Shown in pieces: positions 17,863 to 24,936 of a stretch of 64,000 bases of DNA. The stretch covers positions 496,001 through 560,000 of the forward strand of contig CAXXDH010000001.1 of assembly GCA_963677785.2 (NCBI GenBank), read 5' to 3'. The position numbers and the translations under genes are program-made. The notes beneath the pieces are model-generated. The model made no database searches. It had not been told where the DNA came from and worked only from the letters and a program-made list of their open reading frames with translations. How positions within the stretch are numbered: the stretch's first letter is position 1; each line of letters starts with the position of its first letter. This stretch comes from G963665495 sp963677785. Lineage in GTDB: Bacteria > Desulfobacterota > Desulfovibrionia > Desulfovibrionales > Desulfovibrionaceae.

Positions 17863-19122
17863 CACTACTGTCCGGTTAAATTTGCAAGCCGTAACAAACT
17901 AGAATCATAGTCATTTGAGTCACTTTTCTGTGGAGGTCTGAATAGTTCTATCAATGCGATACGGCCGAATACGTTCACCTGAAGCAACTGGAGCATTTGC
18001 TGAACGCTCATGCCTATTCGGGATGTGAACCGGATGTAAGCTGCAATAAGGTACACGATCAGGGCCGTATATATTTGGGTCAGGACAGCATTTTCAGAGT
18101 TGCCGACAAAGCTTTTAATCTTCAGGTTCTGTTTGATTTCCTTGAAGAAAAGCTCAATCTTCCAGCGTTCTTTGTAAATGTCGGCAATGGTCTTCGGGGC
18201 CAGTTTGAAGTTGTTCGTCAGGAACTTGTAATGCTTGCCGGTCTCCTGATCTTTGAACCCGACGCGACGGAGCTTGAGTTTTCCGTTGGCTGTGGCGACT
18301 TCAATGATCTGGTCGGAAGTCACCCCAAGCTTTCTATTGACTGCCTGGCGTTTGACAACCCGATAGGAAGCATTGCTTTTTTGCCGGGTGACGAAGTGAA
18401 CGCCTTGCTTTCCCAAGAGGTGGAACCATCTGTAATCGTTATATGCCTTGTCGAAGGCGACGATGGACCCCTTGGGCAGGGTGAGAGTTTTTGCAACGCT
18501 GAGGTCATGCTTTTTGGCCTCGCTCACGCAAACGAACGCAGGGATATGACCGTCATGATCAAGCAGTGTGTGCATTTTGACCCCGCCTCGTTTGCTTCGG
18601 AAGGAAGCCCAGGGGAAGACCGACAAACACAAACTGATTGTGGAGGAGTCAAGGCTCATCAGTTTGGATTTGAAACGGAACTTATGCTTGGGAGCATGAG
18701 GCGCACAGCGACGGTACATCTCCCCGAACAAGGCCTGGAAAAAGTCCGATGGCCGCTTGTTGTTCGCGTCTGAAAAAGTCGAACGAGAAACCGGCTTGAG
18801 CCCGAGATGGTAGAGCCTTTTCGGGGCTGCTTGCAGATTTCTGATGCAGTCCCGCATGCTTTTCCGCCCGGAGAGTTGAATGAACACGAGACAGACGAAC
18901 TGGTTCCAAAAGCCGAAGGTTCGGGGCTGTCGTCCCGTAAGGTGCTCACGCTCCAAGCGTTGAAAAACATGTCTCGGGATGAAAGATAGCATTTGATTCA
19001 GGATTGAGTTATGGTGAGCCACGTCCAAAATCTCCTTTGTTATGTATTGCTTAGACACCAATTCCATAACATATTTCCTGGAGATTTTGGACTTTTTTAT
19101 TTTACGTTAACCGGACAGCAGT
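17863..19122 (-). mobile_element. IS4-family insertion sequence
   Basis: The left end reads CACTACTGTCCGGTTAA and the reverse complement of the right end reads CACTGCTGTCCGGTTAA, giving terminal inverted repeats of about 17 bases with one mismatch. One transposase gene fills the element. I could not identify a convincing direct repeat of the target next to it. Confidence 0.88.
17865..19067 (-). CDS. IS4-family transposase (DUF4372 type)
   Basis: 400 residues. The N-terminal DUF4372-like region is 'LSFIPRHVFQRLEREH' and 'FVCLVFIQLSGRKSMRDC'. The DDE core has 'LMSLDSSTISLCLSVFPWA' (first Asp), 'VAFDKAYNDYRWF' (second Asp) and 'YKERWKIELFFKEIKQNLKIKSF', the Y-R-K-E signature carrying the catalytic Glu. 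ATG 19067 has AGGA seven bases ahead. The stop codon falls inside the left terminal repeat. The frame is intact, so the element is probably mobile. Confidence 0.95.
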   Translation of the reverse strand: MELVSKQYITKEILDVAHHNSILNQMLSFIPRHVFQRLEREHLTGRQPRTFGFWNQFVCLVFIQLSGRKSMRDCIRNLQAAPKRLYHLGLKPVSRSTFSDANNKRPSDFFQALFGEMYRRCAPHAPKHKFRFKSKLMSLDSSTISLCLSVFPWASFRSKRGGVKMHTLLDHDGHIPAFVCVSEAKKHDLSVAKTLTLPKGSIVAFDKAYNDYRWFHLLGKQGVHFVTRQKSNASYRVVKRQAVNRKLGVTSDQIIEVATANGKLKLRRVGFKDQETGKHYKFLTNNFKLAPKTIADIYKERWKIELFFKEIKQNLKIKSFVGNSENAVLTQIYTALIVYLIAAYIRFTSRIGMSVQQMLQLLQVNVFGRIALIELFRPPQKSDSNDYDSSLLRLANLTGQ

Positions 19123-19193
19123 GAGGCCTGGACAGAGACCGGTAAACGATAATTCAAAATAAAAGGCTCTGTAAATTATTGTGCATAAAAAAG

Positions 19194-19221
19194 GCGTCAC
19201 GTGACGCGTCACATATGTCAC
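19194..19221 (+). promoter_or_regulatory. Cluster of GTCAC/GTGAC half-sites, candidate operator
   Basis: A perfect 14-base palindrome GCGTCACGTGACGC (19194-19207) runs straight into GTCAC-ATAT-GTCAC (19208-19221), 50 bases ahead of the TPR regulator start. Four copies of one 5-base half-site within 28 bases suggest a protein-binding site. Confidence 0.45.
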
Positions 19222-19272
19222 TCTCCAATAAGAATATCTTGAGATCTGTCAGGGTTAGACTGTGTGACAGCT

Positions 19273-20880
19273 ATGGACACAAAGACTCGCTTGTTTTATG
19301 AAATATGTATGAACTCCGATGCTGTCCTACTCACGCTTGAGAAGATTCTGAAAAGCTCCGTCTTCTCCGATTCGCCGTCCTTGTCGGCGTTTTTGACCTA
19401 TGTCGTTCGTATGACTCTGGAAGACCGGTCAAATGAGATCACCGCCAAGTCCATCGCCATCAGGGCGCTTGGGGAGTCCAAGAGCTATGATCCCTCAAAG
19501 TCTTCGAAAATCCGCATGCTCGCCAGCCGGCTGCGCAATGCTTTGGAGAAATACTATGCCAAGGCCAGTGAAGACGACGATGTGGTTATTGAGTTGCCCA
19601 AGGGCGGATACGTTCCAGTGTTCTCGTTCTGCAGCGGCGGCGCCCCGGATCCGGCGGCGTTTCTGCCCGGGGTGTTTCGGATTGTGGTCATGTCCATTGA
19701 AAGTTCGGGGGAGGATGTCCCGGCCCAATTGAGCAAAAACCTTGGGGAAAACTTGGCCAATGCCCTGGATAAGTTCGAAAGCCTGGAAGTGATATCGTAT
19801 TCCATGGCGGAATCCATCTGCAGAGAATGCGGAAGTATTTTTGAGACCGGGCGGCAACTCCAAGTCCAGTTCGCCCTGTCCTGCCGTGTCGTGAGAAAGA
19901 CGGAGGAACTGCTCGTCCATGTGTCTTTGGCCTCATGCGAAACAGGCCGGCTGATTTGGGCCAAGGATTTTCGCGGGGGCTTGTTTTCCGGAGATACCGC
20001 CGGGCTGGAGAACAAAGTCACTGCAACATCCGCGGCTTGCATCGGCGGAATATGCGGTGTGTTGTACGGGGAGTTGCCCCAGCCTTCCATCTCAGACATG
20101 AGCCCTGCGGCAGCGGTTTACAGAGCCAAATACACCTTTGCCGAGGGCTACAAATTAATGCCGTCAACAGAGGTGTTCGAAAACATTGCCGTCAACCTGG
20201 AGACTGCCCTGGAGCTGGCCCCGAAAGACAGCACCCTTCATGCAATGCTGGCTGCGTCGCACCTCGCCTCGTTGTTTTTGGGCTATGCAACAGACCGCAC
20301 ACTCATGGAAGTCGCCAAAAAACATATCTCCCTGGCTCTGCTTGCCGACCCGAACAATCAATACGCCCGTTTTGCGGAAGCCTACCTGTACGCCGTTCTC
20401 GGATATGGGGACCTGGCCATGAAGTCGTATGAGGCAAGCATCGCCCGGAACCCCAACGATGTTTTAATGGTGGGGCTATGCGGGCACGGCATCGCCGTGC
20501 TGGGTGATTTTGAGCGGGGCTTGTCCTTGTTGGAGCAAGGCCGGGAATTAAATCCCTATTACCTCAAGTATAACTTTTATCCGATCTTCCTTGAAAGAGT
20601 AAGACGCGGCGATTACGATACGGCTCTTGAAATGGCCGAGCATGCCTATGTGCCGGGAGTGTTCTTAAGCCCGCTCCTGCGTTGCGTGGCCCTGGTCCTG
20701 CTGGGCAGGGTGGAAGAAGCTGGTTTGGAGTACGGTAATATTTTGACCATCCTCCCGGAGTTTTCCGACCAGTCGGAATTCTATGTCAATGGTTGGGTGC
20801 ATCCCGAGGATTTGCGCGAAAAGTTTAGAAGCGCCTTGGCAAAGGCCGCATCCACGTACCAACGGAGGCCTGAGACCTGA
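19273..20880 (+). CDS. Regulatory-type protein: N-terminal DNA-binding-like domain, TolB-like domain and TPR repeats
   Basis: About 535 residues (GTG 19264 is an alternative start three codons earlier). Residues 15-115 match the helical domain seen at the front of TPR/adenylate-cyclase-like proteins ('RMLASRLRNALEKYYAKA' then 'VIELPKGGYVPVFSF'). Residues 130-250 form a TolB/FlgO-like alpha/beta segment. Residues 290-520 are TPR-like helices ('AAAVYRAKYTFAEGYKLM', 'AYLYAVLGYGDLAMKSYEASIARNPND'). There is no membrane helix or signal peptide. It is isolated among mobile elements; a cluster of GTCAC half-sites upstream suggests specific control, possibly autoregulation. The partner is unknown. 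Confidence 0.65.
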   Translation: MDTKTRLFYEICMNSDAVLLTLEKILKSSVFSDSPSLSAFLTYVVRMTLEDRSNEITAKSIAIRALGESKSYDPSKSSKIRMLASRLRNALEKYYAKASEDDDVVIELPKGGYVPVFSFCSGGAPDPAAFLPGVFRIVVMSIESSGEDVPAQLSKNLGENLANALDKFESLEVISYSMAESICRECGSIFETGRQLQVQFALSCRVVRKTEELLVHVSLASCETGRLIWAKDFRGGLFSGDTAGLENKVTATSAACIGGICGVLYGELPQPSISDMSPAAAVYRAKYTFAEGYKLMPSTEVFENIAVNLETALELAPKDSTLHAMLAASHLASLFLGYATDRTLMEVAKKHISLALLADPNNQYARFAEAYLYAVLGYGDLAMKSYEASIARNPNDVLMVGLCGHGIAVLGDFERGLSLLEQGRELNPYYLKYNFYPIFLERVRRGDYDTALEMAEHAYVPGVFLSPLLRCVALVLLGRVEEAGLEYGNILTILPEFSDQSEFYVNGWVHPEDLREKFRSALAKAASTYQRRPET

Positions 20881-21104
20881 GCTCGGCAATGTATCAGTAA
20901 AAGCGGCACCACAGATGTCGGATCATTATCATGAAGCTCTCCCGGATTTTGTGACTTTGCTGCTATCTGCTGGCCATCGGTCTGGGGGCTTAGGGACTTT
21001 TCGCAGCTTACGGCGAGCATCAGGAGGCAAGGCAGATTACAACGCTGGCCTTTCAGACACTACGCCTTTTCATCATCGAAACTCCGTATTTTTACCGCTG
21101 CCCA

Positions 21105-21242
21105 ACAGCCTGTCGGACTTAAACACCAAATAAGTATTTTATTAAACAAAATCATCGTGTTAATAGTATTTTTATGAGCGTGAACTTCAAAGACGTCTTC
21201 AGAGATCGGCCCTTGTTGCTTTCCCCCGACATGCGTGACTGG
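21105..21242 (+). mobile_element. Truncated left end of the IS1182-type element
   Basis: 138 bases match the left end of the element at 12643-12780 with about three differences: terminal repeat, leader and the first 23 codons of the transposase. Similarity stops abruptly after GTGACTGG and unrelated sequence follows. It marks an old insertion or a recombination/deletion junction. Confidence 0.9.
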
Positions 21243-21326
21243 TTGGCTGCAGCCATGGATAGCAGGGGAGGGGATGTCCGGAGCAGCAAATTTGAATTGA
21301 AAGTAGTTAAGGGAAACCTGAAATAA
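21174..21326 (+). pseudogene. Chimeric short ORF: transposase start fused to unrelated tail
   Basis: ATG 21174 starts the transposase sequence (MSVNFKDVFRD...). After residue 23 it continues in frame, without stop, into 'LAAAMDSRGG' and 'SSKFELKVVKGNLK' before TAA at 21324. A shifted frame then encodes 'TGYGGHLRAVQGFRYLGVEQ' up to a TGA that overlaps the next start as ATGA. The downstream piece is therefore probably the 3' end of an older gene, cut by the IS and frameshifted. That older gene is not recognised. Confidence 0.5.
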
Positions 21327-21387
21327 AAACCGGCTACGGCGGCCACCTCCGCGCCGTGCAAGGCTTCCGATACCTGGGGGTGGAGCA

Positions 21388-21971
21388 ATGATTACCGCTC
21401 TGCTCGGACAAAAATGGCTCTGTTCCGAGGTGCTGCGCGGTCTGGTAAAGGCTGGTCTGGCACCGGTGGCGGTAGTTCCCGACGCCCCAGGGGGCAGCCT
21501 CGACGTTGCCGCCAAGGAACTCGGCGTTTCCATGGTCGGGCTCGAAGGCCTACCCGAGTGCGACCTTATGATCGCTGCACATTGCCACCAATGGATCCCC
21601 GCGCGGATACGCGAAAAAAGCCGCTTGGGCGTACTGTGGCCTATCACCCATCGTTGCTTCCGCGTCACAGAGGGCGTGACGCCACCCACTGGACCCTGGC
21701 CATGGGCGATCCCATTGCCGGGGGCACCACCTATTGGATGGACGACGGGGCGGTCACCGGCCCCATCCAAAGCCAGGACTGGTGCCACGTATCAAAAGCC
21801 GATACCCCGGCAACTCTCTGGCGGCGAGCTCTGGCCCCCATGGGCGTCCGCCTGCTGCTGGCCGACGCAACCCGCTTGGCCAACGGCCAAGCCCCGGTTA
21901 AAGCCCCACAGGACGAGACCTACGCAACCTGGGAACCAGCGCTGAACCGCCCCCCGCTGAGGGGCACCTGA
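21388..21971 (+). pseudogene. Formyltransferase-like protein, frameshifted (phage-type?)
   Basis: Frame 1 from ATG 21388 encodes a Rossmann-like start ('ITALLGQKWLCSEVLRGLVKAG', 'CDLMIAAHCHQWIP'). At about 21625-21645 the family sequence jumps to frame 3, giving 'YHPSLLPRHRGRDA', 'TTYWMDDGAVTGPI' and a C-terminal 'SLWRRALAPMG'-like region. HPSLLPxxRG is the active-site signature of formyltransferases (PurN/Fmt family). The asparagine expected two residues before the histidine is not evident (it reads A-Y-H). At about 195 residues total it is short, like phage-encoded formyltransferase-like proteins. It lies in the decayed accessory region and is translationally coupled to an upstream remnant. 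Confidence 0.7.
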
Positions 21972-21991
21972 TAACTCAATAACGGTATAGC

Positions 21992-22023
21992 CTTTGCTAA
22001 GCGTGCGCGCACGCGTAGCAAAG
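21992..22023. repeat. 32-base near-perfect palindrome
   Basis: CTTTGCTAAGCGTGCG followed by CGCACGCGTAGCAAAG, with a single mismatched pair over 16-base half-sites and no loop. It lies between the decayed formyltransferase gene and the tRNA-Glu terminator. No T-run follows, so a protein-binding, recombination or replication site is as likely as a terminator. Confidence 0.7.
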
Positions 22024-22137
22024 CTCGTGCAATTGAAAAAAGAGGATTAAAAGAGGTGTTAAAAAGCTACGCCGCAACTGCTAAAAACGCGCGCCGCGTT
22101 ACATATTCGCCGATGTGTCTCCAAAATGTGTCACAAC

Positions 22138-22168
22138 AAAAAAAGGGTTACCCGTTTCCGGATAACCC
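22138..22168 (-). terminator. Rho-independent terminator of the tRNA transcript
   Basis: Reading leftward, GGGTTATCCG-GAAA-CGGGTAACCC is followed by TTTTTTT. It lies immediately 3' of tRNA-Glu. Confidence 0.9.
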
Positions 22169-22179
22169 GTTGATTTCAT

Positions 22180-22257
22180 TGGCGTCCCCAAGGGGATTTG
22201 AACCCCTGTCGCCGGCGTGAAAGGCCGGTGTCCTGGACCAGGCTAGACGATGGGGAC
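22180..22257 (-). tRNA. tRNA-Glu (anticodon TTC), CCA encoded
   Basis: The 7-base acceptor stem GTCCCCA/TGGGGAC, discriminator G and an encoded CCA are visible. The anticodon loop is CTTTCAC within a GCCGGC-type stem, and the T-arm has GGTTCAAAT. It is co-oriented with tRNA-Gln 14 bases upstream. An accessory region begins just beyond its 3' end, although no integrase is seen. Confidence 0.97.
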
Positions 22258-22271
22258 GCAGTATGTTTCTT

Positions 22272-22346
22272 TGGCTGGGGTAGGAGGACTCGAACCCCCA
22301 ATGACGGGGCCAGAACCCGCTGCCTTACCACTTTGGCTATACCCCA
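22272..22346 (-). tRNA. tRNA-Gln (anticodon CTG), CCA encoded
   Basis: Acceptor stem TGGGGTA/TACCCCA, D-arm AGCCAAAGTGGTAAGGCA, anticodon loop TTCTGGC giving CTG, T-arm GGTTCGAGTCC and an encoded CCA. It is the first gene of a two-tRNA transcript with tRNA-Glu. Confidence 0.96.
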
Positions 22347-22417
22347 GCAGTGAAGAAATCTTTATGTCTTAATTTTTCCCCGCTGTCAATCTTTTTTTTG
22401 CTGTTTTTTAACTTTTT

Positions 22418-22765
22418 TTATACAGCAGCTGCAAGACGGCGGGTACGCTTTTTCAGCTTGTTGATCTTTTTGCGGATGATCTCGCGTTCCTTGCGGGTTT
22501 CGAGATTGGCCTTTTCCGTACGCATGGCCTTGATCTCTTTCTTCAAGGAGGAGATTTGCGCTTTGTAAGGAGAAATCTTGGTGCCTTCTTCGTCAACCAG
22601 GCCGAAGGCTTCTTTGATGGCTGCGAGGATTTCTTCCTTGGCCATGCCGGACGCGCCGGTAATCATGGGGAGCTTGTTGATGCAAAGTTCGCGCAGCTCT
22701 TTTGCGGTCATTTTATCCAACGGCTTCTTCAATTCGAGGCTTTCTAAGGTAATTTCTTCAGCCAT
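22418..22765 (-). CDS. Small Rho-N/SAP-like domain protein
   Basis: 115 residues from ATG 22765, which has AGGAGG eight bases ahead. Residues 10-60 form a helical Rho N-terminal-like module ('LDKMTAKELRELCINKLPMITGASGMAKEEILAAIKEA') of the kind that binds nucleic acid. Residues 70-115 are a highly basic coiled stretch rich in Lys/Arg/Glu. There is no ATPase domain, so it is not Rho itself. It is possibly an RNA- or DNA-binding accessory protein. It lies directly upstream of the two tRNA genes on the same strand. Confidence 0.75.
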   Translation of the reverse strand: MAEEITLESLELKKPLDKMTAKELRELCINKLPMITGASGMAKEEILAAIKEAFGLVDEEGTKISPYKAQISSLKKEIKAMRTEKANLETRKEREIIRKKINKLKKRTRRLAAAV

Positions 22766-22811
22766 GCGCCCATCCTCCTTCAAAAAATACGCGCGTAATC
22801 ACTATGGTCTT

Positions 22812-23264
22812 TCAGAGACCGAAAATTTTTACATAAGATCGATAAGCCCGTCCTTCGGGCGTGTCCTCTGTCGGTACCTTGTCCAAGGTTCCCAGTCCCG
22901 GAGGAGGGATGGGCCTGGCCTTCTTCTGCCGGCGGTCGAGGTTCAGACGCCCAAAGCATTCGTTGAGCGGCCGCCGTCCGCGGAGGAGTTCAAACTGCAC
23001 CTTCCTGAAGCAGTTGCATTTGAGGAAGGCATTGGACTCCTGAAGAATCCAGTCGACATAATAACTTGCCTCTTGCATAGCCAGAGCGTCTTCACAACCC
23101 AAAATCAAGGTTGTCTTCGCATGTTTCAGCGGCCATGCCAGTTCTCCGACTTCCGGGCCGACAACGCGTTCCCAATTGCGCCAGAGCGATACCAGCTTAA
23201 AGGGGAGAGCAGCGTCAAGGCTGTCTTTCAGGTGCGCATCAAGCACTCGTTTCAGGCTTTGCAT
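22812..23264 (-). CDS. DUF721 (DciA-like) protein
   Basis: 150 residues. The N-terminal half has the DUF721 pattern: a Leu-rich helix, then 'LWRNWERVVGPEVGELAWPLKHAKTTLILGCEDALAMQEASYYVDWIL', with W..VVG.....T.P..h....L.h.....a...eL typical of the family. The family includes DciA, the replicative helicase loader/operator of bacteria without DnaC. The C-terminal tail is Pro/Arg-rich. ATG 23264 has an AAGG ribosome-binding site. It is followed 46 bases later by the Rho-N protein, so the two may be co-transcribed. Assignment to true DciA function is inference. Confidence 0.75.
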   Translation of the reverse strand: MQSLKRVLDAHLKDSLDAALPFKLVSLWRNWERVVGPEVGELAWPLKHAKTTLILGCEDALAMQEASYYVDWILQESNAFLKCNCFRKVQFELLRGRRPLNECFGRLNLDRRQKKARPIPPPGLGTLDKVPTEDTPEGRAYRSYVKIFGL

Positions 23265-23513
23265 AACCTTTTTCTCCCAGCGAGGCAGAACGATAGTATT
23301 TACGCGCAGACCTCAGGGGTGTCAAGGATATTTTTGCTATAGCGAGTAATTTTTTAAAGAAGCGTGTTGAATCAGTATGTTGGCTTACAGGCTTTTTGAG
23401 TAATGCAATAATCAGCAGAACGCAAAAGGAGATACGTGAGCAAGACGTTTGTTCGAAGCGCAAAAGGAAAATTCAGCCGGTCCATCGGCTCGTTGTGGAA
23501 GCCCGAACAGGCC

Positions 23514-23543
23514 GGAAAAAAGAAACCCCCGTATAAACGGGGG
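23514..23543 (-). terminator. Rho-independent terminator after L-serine dehydratase
   Basis: Reading leftward, CCCCCGT-TTAT-ACGGGGG is followed by TTTCTTTTTT, 26 bases after the sdaA stop. It ends the RND-sdaA operon. Confidence 0.92.
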
Positions 23544-23568
23544 CATCATTCGCATAAATCGTGTGGTG

Positions 23569-24936
23569 TCAGCAGAGCGGCAAAGCTTGGGTCAGGCCGC
23601 TTTTGGCGATTTCCTTGAATTTGTCGCTGATGTCCCGGCCATGCAGGGCCATGGCGTCTACGACTTTGTCCAGATTGGCCCGGCTGTCCGGATCGTCGAC
23701 CACGCCGGACATCAGGGCGGCGTTGTAGGCTTTGATGGCGCCCATGGCGTTGCGTTCGACGCACGGCACCAGCACTGCGCCGCCGGCCGGATCGCAGGTC
23801 AGCCCCAGGTGGTGGCGCAGGGCGGTTGCGGCGGCGTGTTCGATGCCTTCAAAGCCATAGCCCCACGTATGGGCGAGCAGAGCCGCGGCCATGGCCGAAG
23901 CCAGGCCGATTTCTCCCTGGCAGCCGACATCCGCGCCGGCGATGGCCGGATTGTTGTTGACCGCAAAACCTATGGCCGCAGCAACGAGCAAGCCCTCGCG
24001 CAGGATTGCGCGCTCGCGCTGAAAATCCTCCTGCAGCAGGTAGAGCACAGCGGGAAGAATGCCTCCGGCGCCAAAGCCGGGAGCTGTGACTCCTCTGCCG
24101 CCCGAGGCGTTTTCTTCCGCCGCGGCAACCGCGCATGCCGAGAGGCGCAGGAAAAGCTGGCCCTCGCCCGGGGGGATTTCTTGAACCCGTGCAAGCAAGG
24201 CGCAAGCCCTGCGCTGCAGATTCTGCAAGCCCGGCAGGGGGCTCTGCGCTTTCAAGCCTCTGCGGACAGAGTCCTGCATGGTGTCGATAATACTGTCCAG
24301 GAACAAAGTGATTTGTTCGGTCGTCTGGCCCGTAAGCGCTTGTTCGTTGGCCAGCATGAGCTCCGGTATGTTGAGGCCGGATGACGCAAGGCATTCGCGC
24401 AATTGGGCGCAGTTTTCGAACGCGTGGGGCGGCGTTTCCTGGGCCGGAGCCTTATTGCCTTTCCACTGCAGCATTCCAGCGCCTACCGAGTAGTAGTGGC
24501 GCTCGAAGAGTTTTCTGTTTTCTTTGCCCCAGAGCGTGATGACCAGCGTGTTTTTGAATGGGTACCTGTGCTTGAGGGCGTCGGAGATGATGTCGTCGCC
24601 GCTGATGGGCACCTGGATCGGCCCCAGGTCCAGGACATGTTCTTCGTCCCGGGTTTGCAGCAGGCCTTGCAGCAGTGCCGGATCAACGCTTTCGGGCGCA
24701 TGTTCCAAAAGCCCGGCCAGCACCGCCTTCTCGGTATTGTGTGCGCTGCCCGTGGCGGAAAGCGAACCGAACAGTCTGACTTCGATCCGGGTCCCCTTGG
24801 CCAGTTTGTGGCTGGGGAGTTCGCGGACGCTTTCAATAAAGTCCCGCCCGGCGCGCATCGGCGCCAGGGTATGGGAGCTGGAAGGGCCTGGGCCGATTTT
24901 GAAGAAATCGGCCAGCGTCAGGGTTGGGACGCTCAT
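23569..24936 (-). CDS. sdaA: L-serine ammonia-lyase, [4Fe-4S] (single-chain)
   Basis: 455 residues. It deaminates L-serine to pyruvate and ammonia. The fused beta (residues 1-165, 'FKIGPGPSSSHTLAPMRAG', 'LFGSLSATGSAHNTEKAVLAG') and alpha domains are both present. Cluster cysteines are in GCQGEIG (C339), TCDP (C381) and PCVERN (C392). The chain ends in Cys455, matching the spacing of the Legionella enzyme, whose C-terminal Cys plugs the active site as the fourth ligand. The start overlaps the stop of the RND pump gene as ATGA, a notable coupling of a catabolic enzyme to an efflux pump. A terminator follows. Confidence 0.95.
   Translation of the reverse strand: MSVPTLTLADFFKIGPGPSSSHTLAPMRAGRDFIESVRELPSHKLAKGTRIEVRLFGSLSATGSAHNTEKAVLAGLLEHAPESVDPALLQGLLQTRDEEHVLDLGPIQVPISGDDIISDALKHRYPFKNTLVITLWGKENRKLFERHYYSVGAGMLQWKGNKAPAQETPPHAFENCAQLRECLASSGLNIPELMLANEQALTGQTTEQITLFLDSIIDTMQDSVRRGLKAQSPLPGLQNLQRRACALLARVQEIPPGEGQLFLRLSACAVAAAEENASGGRGVTAPGFGAGGILPAVLYLLQEDFQRERAILREGLLVAAAIGFAVNNNPAIAGADVGCQGEIGLASAMAAALLAHTWGYGFEGIEHAAATALRHHLGLTCDPAGGAVLVPCVERNAMGAIKAYNAALMSGVVDDPDSRANLDKVVDAMALHGRDISDKFKEIAKSGLTQALPLC

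Noticed and set aside
22180..22346. Phage attachment site at the tRNA-Glu 3' end
   Set aside because: No integrase gene and no direct repeat of the tRNA end were found in the window.
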